This document shows positions 52,115 through 61,135 of a DNA stretch of 64,000 nt, one piece after another. How positions within the stretch are numbered: position 1 is the stretch's first letter; every line of letters begins with the position of its first letter. The notes under the pieces were generated by a model. That model had not been told where the DNA came from, ran no database searches, and was given only the letters and a program-made list of their open reading frames with translations. Origin of the DNA: Ktedonobacter racemifer DSM 44963 (lineage in GTDB: Bacteria; Chloroflexota; Ktedonobacteria; Ktedonobacterales; Ktedonobacteraceae); the NCBI RefSeq assembly GCF_000178855.1, contig NZ_ADVG01000003.1, positions 2,653,341 through 2,717,340 of the forward strand, given 5' to 3'. Both the position numbers and the translations under genes were made by a program.

Positions 52115-52902
52115 GGTTCTGTCAGAACTGAGATCACAAAAGCCTACAGGAGAGGTGTGAGTTCCTTCACCATAATCCATCAGGCTATGAAGCCATTCGC
52201 ATCAGGAGTTGCAGAGCAGCAAGTTTTTCACAGAAAACCGTCGTCGCTCCGTAAGAGACAGTGGTTCTCCCAGAGTGGGACGCGGACGAAAATAGTTGCG
52301 CAATTCATCAAAAGCACGGCAAAAACGAGCCGCTGCTTCGAAATTCCCAAAGCCACGCATCGGATAATACCGTTGTTTCACTCCCCGATGATCTTGCTCC
52401 AATAGGTTGTTCAGATATTTCTTTGTCCGATGCTGTACATCACCACCAAAGACCTCACGTACTGCTCGTGGGTAGGAAGCATGTCCGTCTGTTGTCACAC
52501 GCTCTGGGGCATGACCAACGACGGCGAGTGCCTGCTGGAAAAACCGCTGGGCGGCTTCCATATCGCGTCTCTCGCTCAGGCGAGAATCAACCAGATTGCC
52601 ATCGGCGTCAATGGCGCGATAGAGATAGCACCACTTTCCATGAACTTTGATGTACGTCTCATCCACATACCAGGATTTTCCCGCTTGCCCTCGTCGTTTT
52701 CTCTACGCTCATTGAAGCGGCGTTTGCAAGCTGAGCAACGAAACGTTCGATAGCCAAGTGTGGTCTTCTGGGCTTGTTCGCTGGTGCTGGTCGAGGCACA
52801 ATGTGGACAGTTCATGAGGCGCTCCAGATCAGAGAAATTGTGCTCTTAGCATACCTGCAAGCGGTGTCCAAGACAAGCCTTTCTCTGAATTCTGACAGAA
52901 CC
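52115..52902 (-). pseudogene. Subgroup-C IS6-like element with internal deletion
   Basis: 788 bp, ends ggttctgtcagaa. On the minus strand the zinc ribbon (CPHC...CSAC, ending RRFNER) is followed directly, in another frame, by RGQAGKSWYVDETYIKVHGK. A 186-189-bp block with the HTH has thus been lost. The remaining catalytic part to 52202 (VTTDGHASYPRAV, NLLEQDHRGVKQRY) is open. Non-functional but could be mobilised in trans. Confidence 0.8.
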
Positions 52903-53106
52903 CTGGCGCCGCACCCACAGTTGGGGAGAGAGCGATGATCCAGACGCGCGTCCCAAAAGAACGGCGGTCGTCATCCACTCCACCGAGCCGCCCAAAGGAT
53001 CGACGACCATCTGCACCGACGAACTCGGGCCGGTGACCCCACGCACCTTTGCGCCGGCGCCAGGCTGGTCAGCCGATGGCCATCGCATCAAAGCTCCCTT
53101 AGAGGG
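52903..53106 (+). pseudogene. IS630-type transposase fragment 1
   Basis: Open from the IS border: WRRTHSWGESDDPDARPKRT, then AVVIHSTEPPKGSTTICTDE (first Asp) and PGWSADGHRIKAPLE. The same region, longer, occurs at 59180-59659. Both ends are lost. Confidence 0.7.
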
Positions 53107-53245
53107 GTGCGGCAAGGTTTTTTGCAACGTGGGGAAAAGCCCATGGGATGTACGATGAGATATGAGTTGTCACCTATGCGGGCAAGGGAAATGACAACGA
53201 TTCCCCTGACCATTGGGCTCTCTCGATCGGCCTGGGGAACTTTCT

Positions 53246-53282
53246 GATGATGATCCTCGTTGGTAGGATGGATCATCTTTTT
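53246..53282 (+). terminator. Intrinsic terminator
   Basis: gatgatcc / ggatcatc stem followed by five T, just before the six-cysteine protein gene. It insulates that gene from upstream transcription. Confidence 0.6.
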
Positions 53283-53310
53283 GAGGTAACTATCACATCA
53301 GGAGGAAAAT

Positions 53311-53829
53311 ATGCATGCGTATGTGAAAAAGAGGAATCCACCAGGAAAAGAGAATAGTGGGCTCCGTTTGTGGTTGCGGCGGTATCGATGGATAGTGCTG
53401 ATGATAAGCCTGATCATCACACTGACTCTTCTCGGATTCATGGTACAGCCTGTCTATTTTGCCGTGACACATTCTAACGAGCTCAATTGCGGAGGTTCAA
53501 GGCAGGTAGAAGTCTTCAGATCGTATCCCAAAGGCAACCCAGCCGCCATTAACGCAGCAACCTGTTTTTTTCAAGCCCACCAGCAATGCCGAGCAGCGAC
53601 AATGTATACGTCCTCAATGGATCCGTCTGGAGGGTCTACACGGACCTTTTATACCGCAAATAACCTCGGCTCGTGTTCCCTCTCAATTGAGATCGATGTT
53701 CGATCTTTTGATGGGGGAGGAACGACGATTCGTCGCCTTGATTGCATGAGCCTATTACACAAATCAGATGGGTTACATTTTTTGAACTGTAGAGATGTTC
53801 ATGATGAGGTATTCTCCTATGCATTTTAG
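53311..53829 (+). CDS. Six-cysteine membrane-anchored protein, paralogue of 253-747
   Basis: 172 residues; ggaggaaaat precedes the ATG. A basic N-terminus and one membrane helix (WIVLMISLIITLTLLGFMV, about 28-46) anchor an outside domain. Its six cysteines (NCGG, ATCFF, QQCR, GSCS, LDCM, LNCR) and the motif DGLHFLNCRD line up with the lipoprotein at 253-747, although here anchoring is by a helix instead of a lipobox. Function unknown. Confidence 0.65.
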   Translation: MHAYVKKRNPPGKENSGLRLWLRRYRWIVLMISLIITLTLLGFMVQPVYFAVTHSNELNCGGSRQVEVFRSYPKGNPAAINAATCFFQAHQQCRAATMYTSSMDPSGGSTRTFYTANNLGSCSLSIEIDVRSFDGGGTTIRRLDCMSLLHKSDGLHFLNCRDVHDEVFSYAF

Positions 53830-53852
53830 TCACTGATTGGTCTCATCATGTA

Positions 53853-54033
53853 AATTTTGAAATTATGCTGGTGGAATTTAGGTAATTATGCTGTTAAGCA
53901 GGCAGCCAGCACGGAGCAGCCCACAGAGCTGAAATTGCCCATCGATGGCCCAAAGAGATACAGCTTATCTCTTTTATTGCTTGTTATGCATACAGCATAA
54001 CTACCTAAATTCCGCCAGCATAATTTCAAAATT
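53853..54033. repeat. 181-bp element with 41-bp terminal inverted repeats
   Basis: Arms start aattttgaaattatgctgg and match over 41 bp with two mismatches; each arm also holds two attatgctg-type boxes. The ~100-bp middle has no gene. It lies between the six-cysteine gene and an IS1-like transposase. Confidence 0.8.
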
Positions 54034-54045
54034 GGTAGAACACCA

Positions 54046-55236
54046 CTAACCGGTGGCTGAACACAAGACCCCCTTGCGTAGCCTGACGAGGGCTCGATTG
54101 GAAGGTTGCTTCCTTACTGGAACAGGCGTCTGAGCGTCTTTCTTTTGCCGCCCTCGTCGCTTGGGCTCAACCCAGGGTGTGGGAGCAACCTTGTAGTGCA
54201 AGAGTTCGCTTACACTCCAGATGTGGTCGGTGAGCCCTGCTGCCATGGCAGGCGTACAGACTCTGCCCTCATGGGTCAGCTTGCAGAGCTCATGATGTGG
54301 CCAACACAGGTTGTAAGTCGTGCCCAGCAGGTACATTCCCGTTTCCAATGGACGCAGGCGGCGAGCGCCTTGGCGACATTTGCGTGTCAAGGTGGCAAGT
54401 CGCTGACGCATGGTGGCATTCAAGCGCTCAATGAAGGCAGTGTTGAGAACACTTCCCCCTTGGGATTGCTGCAAAAGCCGCTCAGCCTCCTCTTGTGAGC
54501 CATGCGACATGGTGCGCGTGACCTCAACAACTCGTTTCTTCTGCGTCCGCTTGATCACCGTCCCAATATGCAGGTCTGGCCAGAGACACAAGCGAGCTCG
54601 CCCTCGTCCTGGTGTGTCTTTGACCTTTTCGCGAAAAGCTCGCTTGATGCTGCCTGGATACGCCGCCCAGCCATCGGTCAAGACCAGCAGCGCTTTCAGA
54701 GGCTCTGCACAGCGTCGTACCTGTTGCAAGATCCGATCAGCCAACGCCCGATCACGGGTGAGTGAGACAGTCCCAGCCAGCCAGAGGCGTGTCTTGACCA
54801 TGATCGCCAAGCCCATCCAGGCCACCATCTTGCAGCCTTTGACACGAATCTCATCGGCTTGCACATGCTCTAAATCGAGCTGTGCGGTTTCTACCACGTC
54901 TTGATGAACACGTTGGCAATGAACTCCGGCTCGATCCCGCCAACTGGCTACCGTGCGTTCATCCAGACCAAAGGCATGCACAATGGCCTGAAGCGGACAG
55001 CCATATGAAAGCAGCGTGACCACGATGACAATGAGCTCGGTTGGCTTGCGCAGGCCCTCCAACATAGTCCCCTTTCTCGCACTGAAGGTTTTGCGGCAGC
55101 GCGTACAGCGGTAACGTTGACGCTTGCGATCATGAATGACGATATTGTCTGCCCCGATTTGCCCTCTTGCACAACACGCCGAATTGGGGCAAAATGCTTT
55201 CGACGGCTCCATTGAGGGTGATATGGTCGTTTGCAT
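54046..55236 (-). CDS. IS1-like DDE transposase with zinc ribbon
   Basis: 396 residues. The N-terminal zinc-binding region (CPNSACCARG..., YRCTRCRKTFSARKGTM) and helix-turn-helix (GLDERTVASWRDRAGVHCQR) precede the DDE core: HVQADEIRVKG (Asp), LVLTDGWAAYPGSIKRAF (Asp) and NTAFIERLNATMRQRLATLT (Glu). A C-terminal basic tail (PKRRGRQKK) follows. The best fit is the long, IS1-type group; family assignment is from motifs only. The ends of the element were not found. Confidence 0.8.
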   Translation of the reverse strand: MQTTISPSMEPSKAFCPNSACCARGQIGADNIVIHDRKRQRYRCTRCRKTFSARKGTMLEGLRKPTELIVIVVTLLSYGCPLQAIVHAFGLDERTVASWRDRAGVHCQRVHQDVVETAQLDLEHVQADEIRVKGCKMVAWMGLAIMVKTRLWLAGTVSLTRDRALADRILQQVRRCAEPLKALLVLTDGWAAYPGSIKRAFREKVKDTPGRGRARLCLWPDLHIGTVIKRTQKKRVVEVTRTMSHGSQEEAERLLQQSQGGSVLNTAFIERLNATMRQRLATLTRKCRQGARRLRPLETGMYLLGTTYNLCWPHHELCKLTHEGRVCTPAMAAGLTDHIWSVSELLHYKVAPTPWVEPKRRGRQKKDAQTPVPVRKQPSNRALVRLRKGVLCSATG

Positions 55237-55685
55237 AAACCTATCTTGTCAATGGAGCCCGATTTTTTCAAGTCCCTCCTACTTTCACCATTTAATGCAG
55301 TCCTACCTCAAAATTTACAGCCAGGGCCCCTGAGAGAGAAGTGAAAGAAGACATCCTCTTTGCCTTTCGTATTATCAGCACCCGGAACGGCTCGTTTCCA
55401 GGGGCAAAAATGCGTATTATCAGCAGAAGACGGATGAGTTGACCGCGGATAACAGAAGTTATCCGCAAGTCCTAGCTTTCTCGAGTTCTTACCGCTTTAC
55501 TCCACGTGTCAAAAAGCGTCGACCAAATAAATGGTATCGCGGAAATGAGAAAACTGATCAGCTAAAAAAGGAGATAAGAGCGTTCTACTTCTTGAATCAC
55601 TCTTTAATGACACGAGAAAAGTTATCCTATTGAAACTGCAAAGCAGCAATTGAGTGCATGAGATTGCATGAAGGAGGATGGTAGT
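55237..55685. other. Intergenic region upstream of the 841-residue protein
   Basis: 449 bp, AT-rich toward the right, no gene recognised. It contains the right end of the IS1-like element and presumably the promoter of the following two-gene unit; AAGGAGG at 55671-55677 is its ribosome site. Confidence 0.35.
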
Positions 55686-58211
55686 ATGCCTGATCTGATA
55701 AATTCCCAGCGGATTTCCTATAAGGCGACCTATGTCCCCTCAATGATTTCCCTTGATGAGCGGCCCCAGGTTGGTCGAGCACTGGAGAAGCTGGCACTCG
55801 TCCGCAGCTTGAGCGTGCAAGCTGACGAGTTGAACGCGCTTCGAACTGCCGGAAATGTTGGCGAGGACCTTCTCGACCTCGTTGGGCGCATTAGCAACGA
55901 TCCCTCGTTTGCCTCCGTACAGCGCTATGGTCCCGCCCTAGCGGCCGTCCGGCTCGATGATCTCGCTGGCTTCGGAAACGCACTAGCTGCTCTACGCACG
56001 CGCCAGTCGAACACCCTGGCTACCCAGACCACAGCCCTGGTCGAGTCGGTAACCTACCGAGGTCCGATCGAGCCGGTTGGCTGGCTGCATCTCGAACGTC
56101 TCGAGATGACCCCTGTCGGAGTAGAGCATGGAGAACTTGTGCACTCTGTCCCGCTCACGCCCAAGGAGACCGTCAACATCACGCACCGAGAGTGGACAGT
56201 CACTACCCAGACGTTCGAGAACTTGATCCAGGACTCTCTAGAGGGCTTCAGCGAGACCGGGGTCACCGAGAAGACAGATCTCACTCAGGCCACCGATACG
56301 GAGTCCAAGCACTCTTCGGCACTGGACGTCAATGGTGCCATGAGCGCAACATACAACGGAGCGGCCTACTCCGTGACGGCAAGCGCCGCCGTCGACTACA
56401 AGCAGCAGGCAGACGATTCACAGTCGCGAAAGGATAGTGTTGCACACACAGTGGCGATCACCAAACAGGCCTCCTCACGCACTAGAAAGGAACACAAGAT
56501 GAGCTTCCGCGTTTCATCTGTAGCGGGGGCTGAGGACTTGGCTGTCCGGGTGATTACGAACCCCAGCGACACTGAACCCATGCGAGTGGACTACTTCCAG
56601 CTCCTGCGTAAGTGGCGCGTGGACTTGATCCGCTATGGGCTCCGCATGACATATGATATTGTCGTCCCCAACCCTGGCCTCGACCTCATCAGTCAATTAC
56701 AAGACCTGAGCAACCTAGATGCCATAATCAATGCACCACCGAACTTCCCTGTAGCAATTACCAATGTCGGGCCTGACACCTGGATTACTTACGCAACCCA
56801 GTATAATGCCAGCGTGGATCCACCGCCGGAACTGACGAGAACGATATCCAGTCACAAAGAGATCGATAAGAGCGAGGCAGATGCAGCTGACTACAACTAT
56901 GATTTCATCGATTTTGAGGTGGACGAAAATTATTATGTAGATCAGGCACAGTTGACGATGGATGCTAATCTGTGGACGAAGGATCAACACAATTTTGTGA
57001 TCCTTGGAATTGGTCATAATACTCTTGGGCAGAGCCCCGTTGACCTGCCATTCTTACACGGTCTCTCCGGCAATTTCGCTGTTGTCTACCGCTACCAGGG
57101 AATCAATCGTGCCTCTATCTCTGTAACACTTTCGCTGAAGGTGAAAGACACCGTCTTGCAGGCATGGCAGTTTAAGGCCTGGGAGACTATGAGCCAAGCG
57201 TATTTGCAAGCCTACGAGCAAAACCGACAGATACTCAAAGAGCAGCGAGAGGCACTTGCCGCGAAAATCGGTCAGTTCGACGCGCTGACACTACGCAAGA
57301 TGGAGCGCGAGGAGATCATGCGCTTCGTTCTGCGCTGGCTGATCGGACCAACGTTCGAGTTGATGCCGGAGGAGATCAAAAACCTGTTCGTCGGCTATCC
57401 CGATGCAAAGGACCCTAAGGAGAAAGCCTACAAGGATGTTCATGAGATGACCCTTGCCGAGTGGGCCGAGGTAGTGCAAGGCAGGGATGAGCTCGTCAAG
57501 TTCCTGCACAACGCAATCGAATGGGAGAATGTGCTGTTCTTCGTGTATCCGTACTTCTGGGATCACGCGCAGAACTGGCCTTTCAAACGATTCCTGGTGC
57601 ATCCGGATCCTGTCCATCGAGAGTTCCTCCGCTCTGGCTGCGCCCGCGTGGTCCTCACCGTTCGTCCTGGGTTCGAGCTTGCATTCGCCTATCTCCTTGA
57701 GACCTACGATGCCACAAAGCCTCCGCCGCAGCCTACCCCGTACGTGACCGTAGCGGAGGAGACCAGGAATTTCGCGATGACCAACTATGAGAACATCCCG
57801 CCCGCCAACCCGGACCACAACGTGCGCGAGCTGCTGTATCCCGAACAACGCCAGGCATGGGCTGACATGCAGGCACTCATGCAGTTGCTTAAGCAGTACA
57901 AGGCAGCGCAGGGCCGGTACCCAACAACAGCGGAAAGTCTTCAGGCCTTGCAGTTACTACCCGGCAATCCGACGGTGCCGCTGACCGACCCATGGGGCAA
58001 CTCGTACGACTACTGCTCGCCGGGTCTTCACAACGATTACGATCTCGTGTCCTACGGTGCCAACGGTCAGCCTGGGGGAACCGAGCTGGACTCCGACATC
58101 ACAAGCTGGGCAGAGGGGTCAGTGGTTGGAAGGTGGTATGAGTATACACCGACAAGTGCCCTGGATGTCTCCATCAATACTGCGCTGCCAACAACACCTC
58201 AGCCAGCATAA
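55686..58211 (+). CDS. Large protein of unknown family with C-terminal T2SSG-like domain
   Basis: About 841 residues from ATG 55686, which has AAGGAGG eight bases upstream (ATG 55668 does not). There is no signal peptide or prepilin leader. Residues about 115-170 contain LERLEMTPVGVEHGELVHSV. Residues about 190-275 are Ser/Thr/Ala-rich with alternating polar and apolar residues (ATYNGAAYSVTASAAVDYKQ), as in amphipathic beta-hairpins. A helical part (about 495-570) is followed by an aromatic-rich domain. Residues about 730-810 (KQYKAAQGRYPTTAESLQAL, VPLTDPWGNSYDYCSPG, YDLVSYGANGQPGG) match the C-terminal domain of GspG-type pseudopilins. A caspase-like gene follows 121 bp later. Confidence 0.75.
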   Translation: MPDLINSQRISYKATYVPSMISLDERPQVGRALEKLALVRSLSVQADELNALRTAGNVGEDLLDLVGRISNDPSFASVQRYGPALAAVRLDDLAGFGNALAALRTRQSNTLATQTTALVESVTYRGPIEPVGWLHLERLEMTPVGVEHGELVHSVPLTPKETVNITHREWTVTTQTFENLIQDSLEGFSETGVTEKTDLTQATDTESKHSSALDVNGAMSATYNGAAYSVTASAAVDYKQQADDSQSRKDSVAHTVAITKQASSRTRKEHKMSFRVSSVAGAEDLAVRVITNPSDTEPMRVDYFQLLRKWRVDLIRYGLRMTYDIVVPNPGLDLISQLQDLSNLDAIINAPPNFPVAITNVGPDTWITYATQYNASVDPPPELTRTISSHKEIDKSEADAADYNYDFIDFEVDENYYVDQAQLTMDANLWTKDQHNFVILGIGHNTLGQSPVDLPFLHGLSGNFAVVYRYQGINRASISVTLSLKVKDTVLQAWQFKAWETMSQAYLQAYEQNRQILKEQREALAAKIGQFDALTLRKMEREEIMRFVLRWLIGPTFELMPEEIKNLFVGYPDAKDPKEKAYKDVHEMTLAEWAEVVQGRDELVKFLHNAIEWENVLFFVYPYFWDHAQNWPFKRFLVHPDPVHREFLRSGCARVVLTVRPGFELAFAYLLETYDATKPPPQPTPYVTVAEETRNFAMTNYENIPPANPDHNVRELLYPEQRQAWADMQALMQLLKQYKAAQGRYPTTAESLQALQLLPGNPTVPLTDPWGNSYDYCSPGLHNDYDLVSYGANGQPGGTELDSDITSWAEGSVVGRWYEYTPTSALDVSINTALPTTPQPA

Positions 58212-58332
58212 ACGCAGAAAGCAGAGAGAGCGTTCCAGATCTGGTAAATAAGACAGAACGTCGATTGAATGTTGGTCCAAAACCATCCCTTGCTTTCAGG
58301 CAGATGGAGGTGGGAAATGAAGGAGCATTAAC

Positions 58333-59154
58333 GTGTCAGAATTAGTAACCCTCAGCATAATAGCTGATTTTCCAAATCCTTATGGGAGAGATGTTAAAAA
58401 AAAGCATGCTGCTATGCTTTCTCGCACTGACGGGCACTGGGCTCCTGATACTGATGATTTCGAAAAAGTTGCAGGGCAGAGTGCAACAGCTAAAGGGTCA
58501 GAACTGGTGACTGTGAGGAATCTTCGTGCGTTTCTGGATAGCCTTGCTTTTGGACAATCACCTAAGAATAAGAACAAACGAAGACCTAAGCGAAGTGTTT
58601 CACGAGTTGATCTTATTTCACATGGAAGTGTAGATGGGGTTGCACTTGCTGGCACAATAGAACCTGCGAAAACGGATTTAGGGCTAGCGGATGTATGGTT
58701 CAATATTGGCATTCCTGATCAAATTCTTGACTTAAAGTTCTTTAGTAAAAATTCACTTCACGATATCGAGAAGTTGCTTAAGAAAAAAGAGACTGAGGAA
58801 GATCCTCAGACCATTACTACATTCGGTGCTACCGAAAAAGGAGTTCAAGTAGACATCCAAGATTGTCTGCAATGCTTTACAGAGAACGCAAAGATAGTTT
58901 GCTACGCGTGTCATGCTGCCCAAAAACAGTCCAAATTTGACATAAGTATTTTACAAGATATGGCTGATCTCTTTGAAATCGAGGTAGCTGGCTTCACTGA
59001 TTTGATTCAATACACCTATAACGAAGGTAAAGGTATTAGCTTATCAATCATAGATGACAAACTTGGACAGCATGGAAAGTCAACCTTTGATTACCGAGAT
59101 CTGGATAGTGTTACTGACGTTTTCAGGTCTTTTAAACCCAAGGTCAGAAAGTAG
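58333..59154 (+). CDS. Putative clan-CD (caspase-like) cysteine peptidase
   Basis: 273 residues from GTG 58333 (aaggag upstream). A hydrophobic strand followed by His-Gly (VDLISHGSVDGV, His97) and, about 95 residues later, a hydrophobic strand followed by Ala-Cys (KIVCYACHAAQ, Cys193) reproduce the catalytic His/Cys dyad layout of caspase-fold peptidases (C14/C11/CHAT types). Substrate-binding acidic residues cannot be assigned. The gene is AT-richer than its neighbour and ends close to IS debris. It is on the same strand as the 841-residue protein and probably co-transcribed. No toxin or CARF domain is present. Confidence 0.6.
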   Translation: MSELVTLSIIADFPNPYGRDVKKKHAAMLSRTDGHWAPDTDDFEKVAGQSATAKGSELVTVRNLRAFLDSLAFGQSPKNKNKRRPKRSVSRVDLISHGSVDGVALAGTIEPAKTDLGLADVWFNIGIPDQILDLKFFSKNSLHDIEKLLKKKETEEDPQTITTFGATEKGVQVDIQDCLQCFTENAKIVCYACHAAQKQSKFDISILQDMADLFEIEVAGFTDLIQYTYNEGKGISLSIIDDKLGQHGKSTFDYRDLDSVTDVFRSFKPKVRK

Positions 59155-59179
59155 CAATCCTCAAACACCGAAAGGAATT

Positions 59180-59659
59180 CAAGACTAGCGACGGCGTCGG
59201 ATGCGCTCACCGAAGCTGCCCATGCCGCAGGCATCCAGGTGGAACGCAGCCGGATCCGGCGCATCTACCTGCGAGAAGGCAAGCGATGGCGACACACCCA
59301 CAGTTGGGGAGAGAGTGATGATCCGGACTTTATCCCAAAAGAACCGCGGTCGTCACCCACTACACGGAGCCGCCATCGGGATCGACGACCATCTGCACCG
59401 ACGAACTGAGACCGGTGATCCCGCGCACCTTCGCACCAGCACCTGGCTGGTCAGTGGATGGCCATCGCATCAAAGCGCCGTTAGAGTACAGTCGTGGGAA
59501 TGACAAGGTGTGGATTTATGGAGCGTTACGGGTCCGCGATGGCAAAGAACTGACCCGCTGTGCTGCCTCGCGCAACTCCACCAATTACATTGAGTTGCTG
59601 AAAATGATCGAAACGGACAATCCCACTGGTGACATTTTTCTCATAACAGACAATCTGAG
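59180..59659 (+). pseudogene. IS630-type transposase fragment 2, frameshifted
   Basis: ALTEAAHAAGIQVERSRIRR (HTH part), KRWRHTHSWGESDDPD, then after a 1-nt shift PRTFAPAPGWSVDGHRIKAP and LIKMIETD-type sequence ending in FLITDNL, where the catalytic Asp strand meets the IS6 end at 59660. It resembles fragment 1 at 52903. Confidence 0.75.
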
Positions 59660-60521
59660 GGTATTGTCAACTTGCTTGTAGGAATGCAGTGTATTATTGA
59701 GCTATAAAGGAGAAAAAGACGGCAAGGCAGTGAAATACTGGGGAAGATAGATCGTTATGCAATCTGCTTGACTCCAGCCACCTCATTCCATTGCTGGAAG
59801 CGGTCCTGGAAAATGGTACGGTATTCTCCGGCACGCAAACGGTGCCGTCGCGGTTGAAAATGCCCAGCAATGGGGCGCGATCAGCGGAGAGAAAGCGTTG
59901 GGCCTGTCTGGTTGATTTGAAGCGCCTCATCTTCCTTTCGCGCAGTCGGGTGGGTTGGTGTGAGTTTTCTGCTCGATTGTTCAAGCGTTTGTGCTGACGA
60001 TGCTCCACACCAGGCAGGATCTCGCGTTTCGCCGCCCCGTAACTTCTGAGCTTATCAGTGATAATGACACAAGGGACGTATTGGAGTCCTTTCAGCAGTT
60101 TACGAAAGAAGCGTTTCGCCGCTTTTTTGTTGCGTCGGCTTTGGACAAGAATATCGAGCACATTGCCGTCCTGATCCACTGCTCGGCAGAGGGAGTGCTT
60201 CTTGCCACGAATGGTGAGAAGCATCTCATCCATATACCACTTGTCGCCACAACGGGGGCGACGACGACGCAACTCGTTGGCATACGTTTGACCAAATTTG
60301 AGGCACCATTGTCGCACGGTTTCATTGGTGACGACAATCCCACGTTGCGCCAGAAGCTCTTCCACATCACGAAAACTGAGCGAAAAGCAAAATAGAGCCA
60401 GACGCCATGACTGATAATTTCAGGTGGAAAGCGAAAACCTTTGTAAAGGGAAGCAGGTGGAGCAGGTATTGATGTATTCATGAAATTCAGTATGCCAGCT
60501 TTTCAGCAAGTTGACAATACC
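59660..60521 (-). mobile_element. IS6-type element (subgroup A), damaged copy 3
   Basis: 862 bp with ggtattgtcaactt ends. Flanks aatctgag and agtgggtg differ. It cuts an IS630 remnant on the left. Confidence 0.87.
59755..60481 (-). pseudogene. IS6-family transposase with two frameshifts
   Basis: Begins MNTSIPAPPASLYKGFRFPP. A 1-bp loss after HGVWLYF (near 60395) moves the frame, the middle is intact (WYMDEMLLTI, IITDKLRSYG, NRAENSHQ), and a second shift near 59.88 kb puts the true tail (RAGEYRTIFQDRFQQWNEVA) in another frame ending at 59755. Confidence 0.85.
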
Positions 60522-60529
60522 AGTGGGTG

Positions 60530-61000
60530 TTATGCTGTGCGTTTCAGTCGAAGCTCAAGTTTCCGCCTGAATTCGGCGGCTGCTTCACGCTTATTGATGT
60601 ATATGCGGTCGCCACAGTAGATGTTGCGGCGTCGGAATGCATCGGGGGTTGTCTCGCGCAGACGCTCTAATACCTGGGGCTTTGTTGAGGTAGTATCAAA
60701 CCAGGGTTCGGGTAACAGTGCATATGCGGGGTTGCTCGTCCAGTCAGGGCAAGCTATGTCATATTTTTGACAGAGATATTCGACCGATGCCGCGCAAAAG
60801 ACGGCCCAACGGTGTTGCTCTCCCGTCGAGCTGGCAGGCTCCTGTACCGGATCACACACGAGGTCGGCGCGGCGCTCTGGCTGGTCGAAAAAATCATTGC
60901 TGAAATCTCCCAGCGCAACCCACGGGTCTTCGTGCTCCTCACTTATTCGCTTGTATGCCTCCTGCATAGTTTGCAGTGCGGCCTCTCCCCAAACTCTCAT
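60530..61000 (-). CDS. Conserved protein of unknown function, paralogue of 29809-30267
   Basis: 156 residues, soluble. Shared blocks with the 29.8-kb protein: DPWVALGDFSNDF, RWAVFCAASVEYLCQKY, CPDW, PWF and AFRRRNIYCG...KR. The C-terminus is strongly basic (EFRRKLELRLKRTA). A TATACT box lies upstream. It follows a nucleotidyltransferase gene on the same strand but is separated from it by a terminator, so it has its own promoter. Confidence 0.6.
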   Translation of the reverse strand: MRVWGEAALQTMQEAYKRISEEHEDPWVALGDFSNDFFDQPERRADLVCDPVQEPASSTGEQHRWAVFCAASVEYLCQKYDIACPDWTSNPAYALLPEPWFDTTSTKPQVLERLRETTPDAFRRRNIYCGDRIYINKREAAAEFRRKLELRLKRTA

Positions 61001-61067
61001 AACCTGGATACTTTCGTTATGTTGTTACGATATGTGTCTACCACTTACAAGTATACCATGACCACAC

Positions 61068-61101
61068 AGCAGAAAAAAGAGGGCCGGTTCTGGTCCGGCT
61101 C
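61068..61101 (-). terminator. Intrinsic terminator of the nucleotidyltransferase gene
   Basis: On the minus strand AGCCGG-ACCAGAA-CCGGCC followed by CTCTTTTTT, 35 bp after the stop at 61136. Confidence 0.7.
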
Positions 61102-61135
61102 CTCAAGGAATCATTGCGAATGAGGCAGGTATTGC

